From Haliea sp. (lineage in GTDB: Bacteria; Pseudomonadota; Gammaproteobacteria; Pseudomonadales; Halieaceae): a stretch of DNA of 64,000 nucleotides. Below, piece after piece: positions 28,982 through 38,748 of this stretch (within the stretch, counting starts at the first letter, position 1; each line of letters opens with the position of its first letter). The notes beneath the pieces were generated by a model. It saw only the letters and a program-made list of their open reading frames with translations. It searched no databases and was not told the DNA's origin. The position numbers and the translations under genes are program-made. Location: the NCBI GenBank assembly GCA_016704305.1, contig JADJAL010000014.1, forward strand, positions 68,999 to 132,998, read 5' to 3'.

Positions 28982-31066
28982 CTAATAAAACCTCACCAGC
29001 GTCACCCCCAGCCAGATCGACAGCAACACCGGCCAGAACAACAGTTTGAGCACTAGATTGTCGCCGTATTGGAATACACGCCAGTTCACACCGCGCAACA
29101 GCATGGCCAGCACAATGGCTTGCAGCGTAATGAAGACGTACATGGAAAATAAAACAGCTCGATGTAGGCGATCTCCGGCGTCATGATGCGATTGCGCTCG
29201 TTCACATGCGCCAGCAGCAAGATGAATAGAAAGCCGGCACAGCTTTGAATCACGTTCATCGTCGTCAGCCCGGACCTGCCCTCTTCTACAGTGGAAGAAA
29301 TATAGAGCACGATAAACATGATCATCGCCACGATCAGTATCGGGATGATGTTGGCGATGAACGGGTTGAGCCAGACGCGTTTCATCACCATATTGAAATT
29401 GAGCGCGGTGTACTTCTTGATCGGTGCATCGGCGCCAAAATTCGTCCTGTAGTCGATCGTACGAAACGTGAAGTACGTTGAAATGGTGTTTGACGAGGGG
29501 ACTGAGACGTTCTCGTTCAACCCCGGTCGTACGGACGGGTTAAGTATGTCGTAGCTCTCAAGGTCGGGAACCAGCAGGATATTCTTGCTGAAGTCGGGGT
29601 AGAGCACCGTGATGCGAATGTCGTTCTGCTCGAACGGAAACTGCTGGTAACTGAAGCGCTGCTCCAGCGTCGCGCGGAATGACCACGTCACCAGCACATA
29701 ATCCTCGTACTCGACCTCCGAGACCAACTCCGTGCTGAGGCCGCGAGTCTCCAGCGCGGAAACATCGGGAAAGTAAAATGCCGGCGGCGCGGTCTTGTAC
29801 AACAACCTGGGGTATTTCATCCACAGCTTGCCGATCACACTCGCTTCAAACGAGGTGAGCTCGTACGACTCGATGAATATCCCGGTGGGAACCCTGGTAT
29901 ACGCGGTGCCGTTGATTTTGCGTAACTCGCGGTCGTACTGATCCGCGTACTTCTTCAGGATAGTCTGGTTCACGATGCGTTCGTTCTCGTCATCCAACAG
30001 CGAGAAATCGGTGGCCAGGTTGAGGTGCCAGATCACCACGATATTGCCCGCGGCGATCATCGACACGCCGAATACCAGCCACCACAGCCGATGCGGGTTG
30101 TACTGGTCGATACGCAGTGCCAGCAGCAGCACTGCCACCAACAGCAGGCTGGCACCCAGCGCGATGTGAATGATTTTTCGCCGGCCCTCGTCGGAGGCGC
30201 CGAGCAGGTCGTCCTCGGCAAACACCAACACGCTTTTCCAGCCGGTCGAAGGCAGCTCGCGGAAGAAGAACCAGGAATACTTGAAGGTGTAGGTGCTGTC
30301 GTAGGCGACGATACCTTCGGCATCGTTTTTCATCTTTTCCAGAATAGTCGTGTCCTTGCCATCCTTGAGCTGGAAGATATTCTCCAGCAAATAGTCGGAG
30401 TCCGGATGGGTGAGTATGGTGCCGTCCCTCCGCGTAGGTGAAGCCATAGCCCGCATCGCCGACGCTGAGCGATTCCACGATGCGCGTGAAATCGCTGAGC
30501 GCAATCGAGTAGTCGACGACGCCGATGACATCGCCCTGGGCATTCACCAGTGGCGTGGCGTAATCGACCATCATCGCCTTGGCCGCCTCGCCATAATAAG
30601 GGGCGGACCACCCGGGCTTACCCGACTCAATAACACCCGTATACCATGCGGCCGTCAATCGCGTGGGCACGGTGTAGTCGTAACTGTCCTCGACAAACTG
30701 GAACTTGTTCATGCTCTTGTTGAAAAACGGGGCGTAGCGGCTCTTGTCCATGAACGCGCCGGGCTGGTACGCGACGGTAACGCCGAGCACCAGCGGAAAC
30801 CGCTGGCTTTCCAGCCGGATGCTGCGCAGCAAATCCTTTTCGTTGTCGATACCACCAATGGTCGCTGCGTACTCGCCGGCCCTCGCGGAAATCGCGCCCA
30901 GCTGGGCATCAAGATCTTCAGCCACACGGATGCCGGCCTGCTCACCCAATTGTATGCTCTGCTCTTTGCGCGCCTGCATGTAGCGCTGGTAATCAACGAT
31001 CAGGTACACCGTGAGCGCCAGGCTGCCCAGCAGCAGCGCCCAGAATAGAAATCGTGGCTTTCGCAC
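28982..31066 (-). CDS. Double-Cache sensor fused to pentameric ligand-gated ion channel, frameshifted
   Basis: Repaired, the product is about 694 residues. Order: TM1 (7-26), periplasmic dCache sensor (about 30-290, e.g. YAEGRDGTILTHPDSDYL), TM2 (298-320), TM3 (327-346), a beta-rich domain (about 380-560), then four helices at about 567-590, 598-620, 629-651 and 668-690. The beta domain carries VPTGIFIESYEL, a tryptophan strand and FSYQQFPFEQNDIRI, matching the Pro-loop of Cys-loop receptor homologues. M1 LNPFIANIIPILI resembles bacterial channels such as ELIC. Topology is consistent: both sensor domains are periplasmic and the C-terminus follows M4. One base seems missing at 30426-30431 and one A at 29146-29149. 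Repair of the second adds M3-M4 and a stop at 28982. The ligand is unknown. Confidence 0.75.
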
Positions 31067-31385
31067 AGTCGTTGCTCAATTATATTTTGAAGGACGATAT
31101 TGCCCTAGATTCGATACCCGGTCAGCAATTGTCTTGCAGCCAAAGGAGTGCAGGATTGGCAGGTACTTCCGTCGGCGCTATATTCGATGGCGGGCAAGCT
31201 ACAACGCATAACAACGACGCCACACGCGGGGTGCCATACATCCCCGAGGACAAACGCCATGCATCACAAAACCGCTGCCGGCACACCCACTCTTTCGGGC
31301 ACGGCGACCTCGTACATAGCCACCGATACGCTGGCAATGCTGTATCCCGCGCGCGATGTCGTACCCGTGCAGGGACATCGTTGAC
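31067..31385. other. Divergent intergenic region with possible leader ORF
   Basis: This 319-base gap separates the Cache-channel gene from cardiolipin synthase. It should contain both promoters, but no convincing -35/-10 pair was identified. A possible 41-codon ORF (31259-31384, MHHKTAAGTPTLSGTATSYI onward) has GAGGA upstream and ends one base before the cardiolipin synthase start. It matches nothing I recognise and may be a leader peptide or chance. Confidence 0.35.
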
Positions 31386-32855
31386 ATGCTGCAGACTATG
31401 CCAATAAGTATCGAGCTTGTCGGCGCTTTCCTCCTCCTTGCGCACATCGTCATCGGCTTCGTCGCGACGATCCTGATCTCAACCAGCCGCACGCCGTCTG
31501 CCGCCATCGCGTGGGTGCTCGCGATAATCTTCATCCCCTTCCTCGGTGCCCTCTGGTTCCTGCTGGTGGGCGCCGGACGATTGCCGAAGGCGCGCCGTGA
31601 CAAGCAGCGCGAGGTCAACACACTCATTCGCTCGCGCACGCCGGGACTCGACGAGGTCAGCCACCGCGATGAGTGGCCGGGCTGGCTGGGTACGGCGGTG
31701 ACGATGAACGTCGAGCTCGGCGCCCTGCCGATGGTCGGCGGGAACCGGGCGACGCTGATCGATTCCTACGAGGGGTCTTTCGCGGCGATGATCGCGGACA
31801 TCGAGACGGCCACCGAGTACGTACATGTCGAGTTCTACATCCTCGTGCTCGACGACAGCACCCGCCCCTTCTTCCGCGCGCTAGAGCGGGCGCGGGCACG
31901 CGGGGTTGAGGTGCGCGTGCTCTCCGACCACGTATCAAGCTTCATGTTTCCCAACCGCCGCGAGACGCAGGACTTTCTCGCACGGATCGGCGCGCAGTGG
32001 TACGCCATGTTGCCGCTGCGACCACTGCACGGGCAATGGCAACGGCCAGACCTGCGCAACCATCGCAAGCTCGTGGTCGTCGACGGCCGGGTGGGATTCA
32101 CGGGGTCGCAAAACCTCATTGATTCGAGCTACCTGAAAAAGAAGAACATCGCGCGCGGCCTGCACTGGCACGAGTTGATGGTGCGTGTCGTGGGACCTGC
32201 CGTGCGCGAACTGAATGCGGTGTTCCTGACCGACTGGTACAGCGAGTCGGGCGAGCTGCTGGTGTTTGATTCAACCCCGGTACTGGTGGGAACCGCCGAC
32301 ATCGACCTCGACGCGCAGGTGCTCGCCAGCGGGCCGAGCTTCGAGAACGACAACAACCGCAAGCTGTGCGTGTACCTGCTGCACAGCGCGCAAAAACGCA
32401 TCAGCATCACCAGCCCTTACTTTGTTCCCGACGAGTCGACCCTGCTGGCGATCATCTCGGCGGCGTCGCGCGGCGTGGCCGTCGAGTTGTTCGTTTCAGA
32501 GATCGGGGACCAGTACTTCGTGTACCACGCCCAGCGCTCGTACTACGAGGCGTTGCTGGATGCAGGGGTCGCGATCTACCTCTACCCGGCACCGACCGTA
32601 CTGCACTCGAAACATTTCTCCATCGACGATGACGTTGCAGTCATCGGATCGAGCAATATGGACATCCGCTCCTTCAGCCTCAATATGGAAGTGTCGCTGC
32701 TGGTGCAAGGACGGGCGTTCGTGCACGCGATGCGCGCGATCGAGGACGGCTACCGCGCCAACAGCACGCGGCTCGATCCTGCGGTGTGGCGCGCCAGGCC
32801 GCTGGCCGGCAAGATCAATGACGCCCTGGCGCGTCTCACCTCTTCGCTGCAATAG
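31386..32855 (+). CDS. cls: Cardiolipin synthase (PLD family)
   Basis: The protein has 489 residues and two N-terminal TM helices (about 8-28 and 38-58). Two phospholipase-D HKD motifs follow, NHRKLVVVDGRVGFTGSQN (about 219-237) and LHSKHFSIDDDVAVIGSSN (about 403-421), which condense phosphatidylglycerol into cardiolipin at the inner membrane. Length and layout match ClsA. The start at 31386 is the first ATG giving a normal N-terminus. An ATG at 31398 is equally possible. It leads a plus-strand group with a SulP transporter and a K+ channel. Confidence 0.9.
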   Translation: MLQTMPISIELVGAFLLLAHIVIGFVATILISTSRTPSAAIAWVLAIIFIPFLGALWFLLVGAGRLPKARRDKQREVNTLIRSRTPGLDEVSHRDEWPGWLGTAVTMNVELGALPMVGGNRATLIDSYEGSFAAMIADIETATEYVHVEFYILVLDDSTRPFFRALERARARGVEVRVLSDHVSSFMFPNRRETQDFLARIGAQWYAMLPLRPLHGQWQRPDLRNHRKLVVVDGRVGFTGSQNLIDSSYLKKKNIARGLHWHELMVRVVGPAVRELNAVFLTDWYSESGELLVFDSTPVLVGTADIDLDAQVLASGPSFENDNNRKLCVYLLHSAQKRISITSPYFVPDESTLLAIISAASRGVAVELFVSEIGDQYFVYHAQRSYYEALLDAGVAIYLYPAPTVLHSKHFSIDDDVAVIGSSNMDIRSFSLNMEVSLLVQGRAFVHAMRAIEDGYRANSTRLDPAVWRARPLAGKINDALARLTSSLQ

Positions 32856-32963
32856 TTCCCGTAACCCGAAGCGCGAAATTGCGCGCAGACACTGCGGCAG
32901 CCTTGACCGGCAGAGCCCTGATCAGTTTTACTCTGAGTCGCCGACACTGAGTGTGAACAAGGA

Positions 32964-34895
32964 ATGAACAACGAGACACGTTCTCCTGACCCCGGTCGCG
33001 TGGCGGCTCCCGCTGCAATCGAAGCGGGTTGGCAACGATGGCTGCCCGGCTTGCAAACCCTCGCCCACTACCAACGCGCCTGGCTGCCCAATGATCTGGC
33101 GGCCGGCCTGGTGCTGACTACGCTGCTAGTGCCCGTCGGCATCGCCTATGCAGTGGCATCCGGTGTCCCGGGTATCTATGGCTTGTACGCCACGATCATT
33201 CCCCTGCTGGTGTACGCGCTGTTTGGCCCCAGTCGCATCCTGGTGTTGGGGCCCGATTCGTCGCTAGCCGCCATTATTCTCGCCGTGGTGCTGCCTCTCT
33301 CGCACGGAGATCCCGCGCGCGCGATTGCGCTGGCCAGCATGATGGCCGTGGTGTCGGGCGTTGTGTGCATCCTGGCGGGCGTGTTGCGCCTTGGATTCAT
33401 TACCGAACTCCTCTCCAAACCGATTCGCTACGGTTACATGAACGGCATCGCACTCACCGTACTCATCAGCCAGTTGCCCAAGGTGTTTGGATTCTCTATC
33501 GACAGCGACGGCCCGGCGACCGACCTGTTGCAGATCTTTAAAGCGATCATCGACGGCCTCACCCATGGCATGACGTTCATTATTGGTGCCGCAACCTTAC
33601 TCGTTATTCTTGTGCTCAAACGCTACCCGCGCTTCCCGGGTATTTTGCTCGCGGTTGTCGGCGCGACCGTGATAGTCGGCCTGTTCGGCCTCGATGAACG
33701 CGCCGGTGTGAATGTGCTGGGGGCGCTGCCGCAGGGTCTGCCGGTGTTCAGTTTCCCGCACATTGACTATGCGGATATCCAAACGGTCATCATCGGCGGC
33801 TTCGCCGTGGCGTTGGTATCGTTTGCCGACACCAGCGTGTTGTCGCGTACGTATGCCGCGAGGACTCATACCTACGTCGATCCCAACCAGGAGATGATCG
33901 GCCTGGGCGCGGCCAACCTGGCCGCCGGTTTCTTCCAGGGCATTCCCATCAGCAGCAGTTCGTCGCGCACGCCGGTGGCGGAAGCCGCGGGCTCCAGGAC
34001 GCAGCTGACCGGGGTGGTGGGCGCGCTGGCTGTTACCGCGTTATTGGTGTTCGCACCCGATCTTCTGCAGTATCTGCCCAGCAGCGCATTGGCGGCGGTA
34101 GTGATTGCATCGGCGATCGGGCTGTTCGAATTCAGCGATTTGCGGCGTATCTACCGCCTGCAGCGCTGGGAGTTCTGGTTGTCCATCGTGTGCTTCGTCG
34201 GTGTAGCCGTGCTCGGCGCGATCCCCGGCATCGGCCTCGCCATCGTCATTGCAGTAATCGAATTTCTCTGGGATGGCTGGCGGCCGCATTTTGCCGTGCT
34301 CGGGCGCGTGGACGGCATTCGCGGCTACCACGACCTCAAACGCTACCCCAACGCCCGCCTGATTCCGGGGCTGGTGTTATTTCGCTGGGATGCGCCGCTG
34401 TTTTTTGCCAACGCGGAGTTATTCCAGAATCGAATCCTGCAGTCGGTGAACCAGTCCCCGACGCCGGTCAGGCGCATTGTCGTCGCGGCCGAGCCGGTTA
34501 CGAGCGTTGATTTGACCTCCGCGGATGTAATCGCGGAGCTGGCCGAGAAGCTCAGGTATGCGGGTATCGAACTGCATTTCGCTGAGATGAAAGATCCGGT
34601 GAAGGACAAGTTCAAGCGCTTCGAACTGCTCGACACGTTGGGCAGTGATATTTTTTATCCCACCGTCGGCGCGGCGGTCGATGATTACCTTGCGCGCTAC
34701 ACGGTGGATTGGAAGCCCTGGATACGACAGCATCGAGCCCACCAATCTATCGTATGCACAGGCACAACTGGAGAATTTATCTATCATGCACAACAATTCA
34801 CTGAGCGGGCTGCTGCGCACATTACGCGACCAGCGCTGCATGCTGCTTTTCCTGGCGCTGGTTCTGCTGCTGGTGGCGCTGCCCTTCCTGACTGA
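32964..34895 (+). CDS. SulP-family anion transporter with STAS domain
   Basis: The 643-residue inner-membrane protein has the SulP core (WLPNDLAAGLVLTTLLVPVGIAYA split at LLVPVGIAYA, GIYGLYATIIPLLVYALFG, GPDSSLAA), about 12-14 TM segments, and a C-terminal STAS domain (about 440-560, VTSVDLTSADVIAELAEKL). SulP members move sulfate, bicarbonate or other anions. The last 57 residues after YTVDWKPW lie entirely over the start of the next gene in another frame and look non-native, so the real stop may have been shifted by an indel near 34720. Confidence 0.85.
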   Translation: MNNETRSPDPGRVAAPAAIEAGWQRWLPGLQTLAHYQRAWLPNDLAAGLVLTTLLVPVGIAYAVASGVPGIYGLYATIIPLLVYALFGPSRILVLGPDSSLAAIILAVVLPLSHGDPARAIALASMMAVVSGVVCILAGVLRLGFITELLSKPIRYGYMNGIALTVLISQLPKVFGFSIDSDGPATDLLQIFKAIIDGLTHGMTFIIGAATLLVILVLKRYPRFPGILLAVVGATVIVGLFGLDERAGVNVLGALPQGLPVFSFPHIDYADIQTVIIGGFAVALVSFADTSVLSRTYAARTHTYVDPNQEMIGLGAANLAAGFFQGIPISSSSSRTPVAEAAGSRTQLTGVVGALAVTALLVFAPDLLQYLPSSALAAVVIASAIGLFEFSDLRRIYRLQRWEFWLSIVCFVGVAVLGAIPGIGLAIVIAVIEFLWDGWRPHFAVLGRVDGIRGYHDLKRYPNARLIPGLVLFRWDAPLFFANAELFQNRILQSVNQSPTPVRRIVVAAEPVTSVDLTSADVIAELAEKLRYAGIELHFAEMKDPVKDKFKRFELLDTLGSDIFYPTVGAAVDDYLARYTVDWKPWIRQHRAHQSIVCTGTTGEFIYHAQQFTERAAAHITRPALHAAFPGAGSAAGGAALPD

Positions 34896-35463
34896 CACCC
34901 CGTCCGGACAGACGATTTTGATTCTTGTGAATGCCACGGTGCTCCTGACCGCGGTGGCGGCGGTGGGGCGAACCTGGTTATCGCTGCTTGTCGCCATCCT
35001 GCTGGTGGTGCCAGCGCTGGTGTTTCGATTTCTGTCACTGCGGTCGGGGCATACCGAATATCTCGGCCTGACCTGGAGCTTCAACGCACTTTTCTACCTG
35101 TTCATCATGACCAATCTGTTTCGTTACGTGTTTCGGCTGGACCTGATGTCGCGCGACAAACTCTATGGCGCCGTGGCCGCTTATATACTGATCGCGTTGT
35201 TTTGGGCTCAGCTGCACGCGCTGACACAATATTTCTACCCTGGCGCCTATATGAATCAGGGAACCCCGCAAGCGTTGGACATCACCGAATTGATCTATTT
35301 CAGCTTCGCGGCACTCTCGACCGCCGGATTTGGCGATATCGCCCCCGCGTTGATTCAATCCCGTTACCTCACCATTCTGGAGATGATTGTCGGCGTGATG
35401 TTCGTCGCCATTCTTATCGCGCGCCTGACAGGCGTGTATCCACTGGTGGACAAACGCTCCTGA
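34786..35463 (+). CDS. Potassium channel-family protein
   Basis: The 225-residue protein has about five hydrophobic helices followed by a pore helix and filter, YFSFAALSTAGFGDIAPA (about 168-185), the bacterial TxGFGD variant of TVGYGD, and a final TM helix. It lacks a large cytosolic RCK domain. The start at 34786 is taken because MHNNSLSGLLRTLRDQRCM leads into TM1. It overlaps the 3' end of the SulP gene by 110 bases. A K+ conductance is likely, with a related cation as the alternative. The gene lies in a cluster of ion-transport genes. Confidence 0.8.
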   Translation: MHNNSLSGLLRTLRDQRCMLLFLALVLLLVALPFLTDTPSGQTILILVNATVLLTAVAAVGRTWLSLLVAILLVVPALVFRFLSLRSGHTEYLGLTWSFNALFYLFIMTNLFRYVFRLDLMSRDKLYGAVAAYILIALFWAQLHALTQYFYPGAYMNQGTPQALDITELIYFSFAALSTAGFGDIAPALIQSRYLTILEMIVGVMFVAILIARLTGVYPLVDKRS

Positions 35464-35578
35464 CCTGGAACAGACTCTGGTGATGGCGGCACCGCCTGCT
35501 TGGGTGCGGGAAATACCTCTGCGCTGTTAACCAGCGTCCCGTTGCAAACTGAATTATCAATGTATGGAGTGTAAAGCG

Positions 35579-36439
35579 ATGTCCGGCAAAGAACCGAAGG
35601 CAGCGAAGAAGCGCAAGCAAGAAAAGGAGAACGCGAAAGAGCCCGCTAACGACTTGCCTGCCAGGACAGAGAAGCTCGGCAGGAAGGAATACGAGAAGGA
35701 GCTGGCGCGTTTACATGTCGAGCTTGTAAAGCTGCAGCAGTGGGTGGTGCACAAGGGCCTGAAAGTCTGCATCGTTTTTGAAGGACGCGACGGTGCCGGC
35801 AAGGGCGGCACGATCAAGGCAATCACCGAGCGCGTCAGTCCGCGCATCTTTCGCGTCAATGCCCTGACAGCCCCGACGGAACGCCAGAAAAGCCAGATGT
35901 ACATCCAGCGTTACATACAACATTTTCCGGCGGCAGGCGAAATCGCAATCTTCGACCGCAGTTGGTATAACCGGGCCGGTGTCGAGCGGGTCATGGGGTT
36001 TTGTAGCGAAGAACAGGCCGAAGGTTTCCTCAAGGCTGTGCCCCTGGTCGAGCGTGCGATGGTTGATTCCGGCATCATCCTGTTGAAATACTGGCTTGAA
36101 GTCAGCCCGAAGGAGCAGCAGCGACGCCTGGAGTCCCGTGTCGACGACGGCCGCAAAATCTGGAAACTCTCGCCGATGGACATCAAGTCCTATCACCGCT
36201 GGGACGAGTACACCCGGGCGCGGGACGAAATGCTCAAAGCGACCGACACTCCGTGGGCGCCGTGGTTCGTTGCCAACTCCGAAGACAAGAAACGCGTGCG
36301 CCTGAACCTGATCAGCCACCTGCTAAAACAGATCCCCTACGAGGAGCTGCCCAAGGACGAGGTCAAACTGGGCAAGCGCAAGATTGGCAAGTACCAGGCC
36401 GCTGACTACCCGTTCAAGATGATTCGTGAGCTTTTTTGA
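35579..36439 (+). CDS. ppk2: Polyphosphate kinase 2
   Basis: The 286-residue protein has a Lys/Glu-rich N-terminus and the PPK2 core: Walker A FEGRDGAGKGG (about 67-77), NALTAPTERQKSQMYIQRY and the Walker B/lid FDRSWYNRAGVERVMGF (about 124-140), ending with AADYPFKMIRELF. PPK2 transfers phosphate between polyphosphate and nucleotides. The class I layout suggests nucleoside diphosphate phosphorylation. The start at 35579 follows GGAG. It overlaps the next gene by TTGA, so the unknown downstream protein is coupled to it. Confidence 0.95.
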   Translation: MSGKEPKAAKKRKQEKENAKEPANDLPARTEKLGRKEYEKELARLHVELVKLQQWVVHKGLKVCIVFEGRDGAGKGGTIKAITERVSPRIFRVNALTAPTERQKSQMYIQRYIQHFPAAGEIAIFDRSWYNRAGVERVMGFCSEEQAEGFLKAVPLVERAMVDSGIILLKYWLEVSPKEQQRRLESRVDDGRKIWKLSPMDIKSYHRWDEYTRARDEMLKATDTPWAPWFVANSEDKKRVRLNLISHLLKQIPYEELPKDEVKLGKRKIGKYQAADYPFKMIRELF

Positions 36440-37413
36440 GTAGCGCACCACGCAGGCCAGTGCTGGAGTTCTTCAGGGGAGTGTTCAACCGCCCGGCGAG
36501 TGCCAGGCCGGCACTGCCCCGGTCACTGGTCAAGACGGCCATTGAGCGCGCGGTGGATGGCACCGACCCGCGTGTACGCATACAGTCCGGTTACGCCAAA
36601 GCGCTGCGCCAGCCCGCCATGCACGCGGTGGAGTATGTCATTGCGCTGGTTGACGGTTTTCCCCCGCCCATCGAGGCGAGTAAAAAGTCGCTGGCGGATG
36701 ACCCGGCGTTCGCCGCACTGGTTTACTCGCAAGAGCGTTTAGACACTATCGTCGATCGCGACCCCGCCCTGCGGGAATTTCGCGCCGCAAATCCCACGTG
36801 TACCGACGCGGTGACCGCACTCCTGCTGGCGCGCAGAACCCAGAAGCATGGCTTCGGGCACGCCCAGGTCGGCGACCAGGTACTGAGCGATGTCCCGCGC
36901 ACGACCATCAGCTTCGACCAGCATCGCCTGGCAGAGCCTGCTGCCAGTGAGCAGGAAACACGGCGCCTGCTCGCGCGCCGCGCGTTCGATCACCTGCTCT
37001 GGGTGGCACTCATGCAGATTACCGAGCGCAAGGAGCAGCGCGATAACCTGGGCAAGCGCAAGGCCCTGCTGCGCAGCAAAGTCGAGATCCTGCGGCGCAG
37101 CGGAGGCTTTATGCACGCCGGCGAAGCGCCTGAGCAGGCCCACCTGCACACGCAACTTGCTGAAGTCGACGCGCAGCTGTCAGCGCTGGGCGCTGTCGAG
37201 GATACGCTGGCGGATAACCTCGCAATTATCGCGGCAGTGCTTGCGGATGCGGAGCACCACCTGTGGTGCGAGGACACGGTGCTTTACCTCGACAAGCTCT
37301 ACGTTGTGCATGACAAGCCCGGACCTTCGGCGCCGCCGACCGTGTTTAGGGAAGTGCATAACAGCGAGGGCCAGGCGCTTTCGGTGATGTTGATCAGCAT
37401 TCCATCACAGTAG
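36436..37413 (+). CDS. Uncharacterised protein coupled to PPK2
   Basis: The 325-residue protein starts with TTG overlapping the ppk2 stop (TTGA). I do not recognise a domain. It is helical, rich in Arg/Ala, with no signal peptide. Segments such as ALREFRAANPTC, FDQHRLAEPAASEQETRRLL and ITERKEQRDNLGKRKALLRSK suggest coiled-coil regions, and a C-terminal part (WCEDTVLYLDKLYVVH) looks like a small beta domain. Coupling to ppk2 suggests polyphosphate metabolism or its control. This is inference. Confidence 0.65.
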   Translation: MSSAPRRPVLEFFRGVFNRPASARPALPRSLVKTAIERAVDGTDPRVRIQSGYAKALRQPAMHAVEYVIALVDGFPPPIEASKKSLADDPAFAALVYSQERLDTIVDRDPALREFRAANPTCTDAVTALLLARRTQKHGFGHAQVGDQVLSDVPRTTISFDQHRLAEPAASEQETRRLLARRAFDHLLWVALMQITERKEQRDNLGKRKALLRSKVEILRRSGGFMHAGEAPEQAHLHTQLAEVDAQLSALGAVEDTLADNLAIIAAVLADAEHHLWCEDTVLYLDKLYVVHDKPGPSAPPTVFREVHNSEGQALSVMLISIPSQ

Positions 37414-37476
37414 AGCGGCGGTTTGCGGCTATGCTTGCAAGCTGCAACATCCCGCACAGGCATGCGGAGGCTGACC

Positions 37477-38697
37477 ATGACCAACCACGCTATAGACAGA
37501 ACATTCCGGCTGCTCCGCAGCTGGCGGGCCATTGTGGCGGCAACAGTCCTTGGCTGCGCCATTGCGCCGACGGCGCTGGCCGGGAGCGGGTTGCAGCAGA
37601 TCAATCCGGCAGTGCTGCAATCCACGCTGGACACGATGGCCGTCGACTTCCTGTTGCCAGGCGCGGTGGTAGTGCTGCGAACGCCCGATGCCGAATACAT
37701 TCTCACCCACGGCGTGCGGGGCCTCGACGATCCCACCCCGGTCACGCCGGACGACCACGTCCGCATCGGCTCGAATACCAAGACGATGACCGGCACGGTG
37801 ATCCTGCAGATGGTGCAGGAGGGTGCAATCAAGCTGGGCGATCCGGTGTCGAAATACCGCCCCGAAGTACCGAACGGCGATGCGATCACCATCGAGATGC
37901 TGCTGAACATGCGCAGCGGGCTGTTCAACTATTCCACCACCTATGCGATGAACGCCACGCTGGACGCCGAGCCGTTGAAGGCCTGGCAACCGAAAGAGAT
38001 GTTGGCAATAGCGCTGCGCTACCCGCCCTACTTCGCCCCGGACCAGGGGTATCGCTACTCCAACACCAACACCGTGCTGCTGGGGCTGATCGCCGAGCAA
38101 ATCGACCGCAAGCCGCTGGACACGATACTGCACGACCGCATCTTCGCGCCGCTCGGCCTGAACCGGACGCTGCTTCCCGCGAAGGCGGACAACCTGCTCC
38201 CAAAGCCGCATGCGAAGGGCTACATGTTCACCAATAACGTCATCACGCTGGCGACCAACGCGATCCCGCCGGATCTGCAATTCGATGCCGAGGCCGGCAC
38301 CCTGCTGCCGAACGAGCAGACCGAGGTGAACCCGAGCTGGGGATGGGCGGCCGGTGCGGGCATATCGACGGCGAACGAGCTGGCGGATTACGTCGAGGGC
38401 CTGACCGACGGCCGCCTGCTTGGCCCCGAAATGCAAAAGCTGCGGATGGACAGCCCCCGGCCAACCGATCCCGACAATCCGTCAGCCGCGCTGTACGGCC
38501 TGGCGATCGGCAAATTCGGGACGCTCTATGGCCATACCGGCGAACTTCCGGGGTACAACAGCTTCATGGGCAGGGATCCGGTCGCGGGAGTCACGCTGAT
38601 CGTCTGCGCCAACCTCGCACCGGCCGCGAATGGCCAGGACCCGGCGACCACGATTGCGCGGGCGCTGCTGGGGCATGTCTATACCGTGCCGCAATAG
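37477..38697 (+). CDS. Serine hydrolase (class C beta-lactamase / D-Ala-D-Ala carboxypeptidase fold)
   Basis: The 406-residue protein has a Sec signal peptide ending near ALA-GS (about residue 36) and the three active-site motifs: SNTK (S-x-x-K, about 106-109), YSN in GYRYSNTNTV (about 192) and HTG in YGHTGELPG (about 352). It is probably a periplasmic peptidase or esterase of the Pbp4*/EstB group. The start at 37477 follows GGAGG at ideal spacing. An upstream frame extension is discarded. It precedes the GDPD gene by 51 bases. Confidence 0.85.
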   Translation: MTNHAIDRTFRLLRSWRAIVAATVLGCAIAPTALAGSGLQQINPAVLQSTLDTMAVDFLLPGAVVVLRTPDAEYILTHGVRGLDDPTPVTPDDHVRIGSNTKTMTGTVILQMVQEGAIKLGDPVSKYRPEVPNGDAITIEMLLNMRSGLFNYSTTYAMNATLDAEPLKAWQPKEMLAIALRYPPYFAPDQGYRYSNTNTVLLGLIAEQIDRKPLDTILHDRIFAPLGLNRTLLPAKADNLLPKPHAKGYMFTNNVITLATNAIPPDLQFDAEAGTLLPNEQTEVNPSWGWAAGAGISTANELADYVEGLTDGRLLGPEMQKLRMDSPRPTDPDNPSAALYGLAIGKFGTLYGHTGELPGYNSFMGRDPVAGVTLIVCANLAPAANGQDPATTIARALLGHVYTVPQ

Positions 38698-38748
38698 CGG
38701 GCAGGGTCGGTTGAATACAGGTTCTTACACTTCAAAAAGGAGACACTT

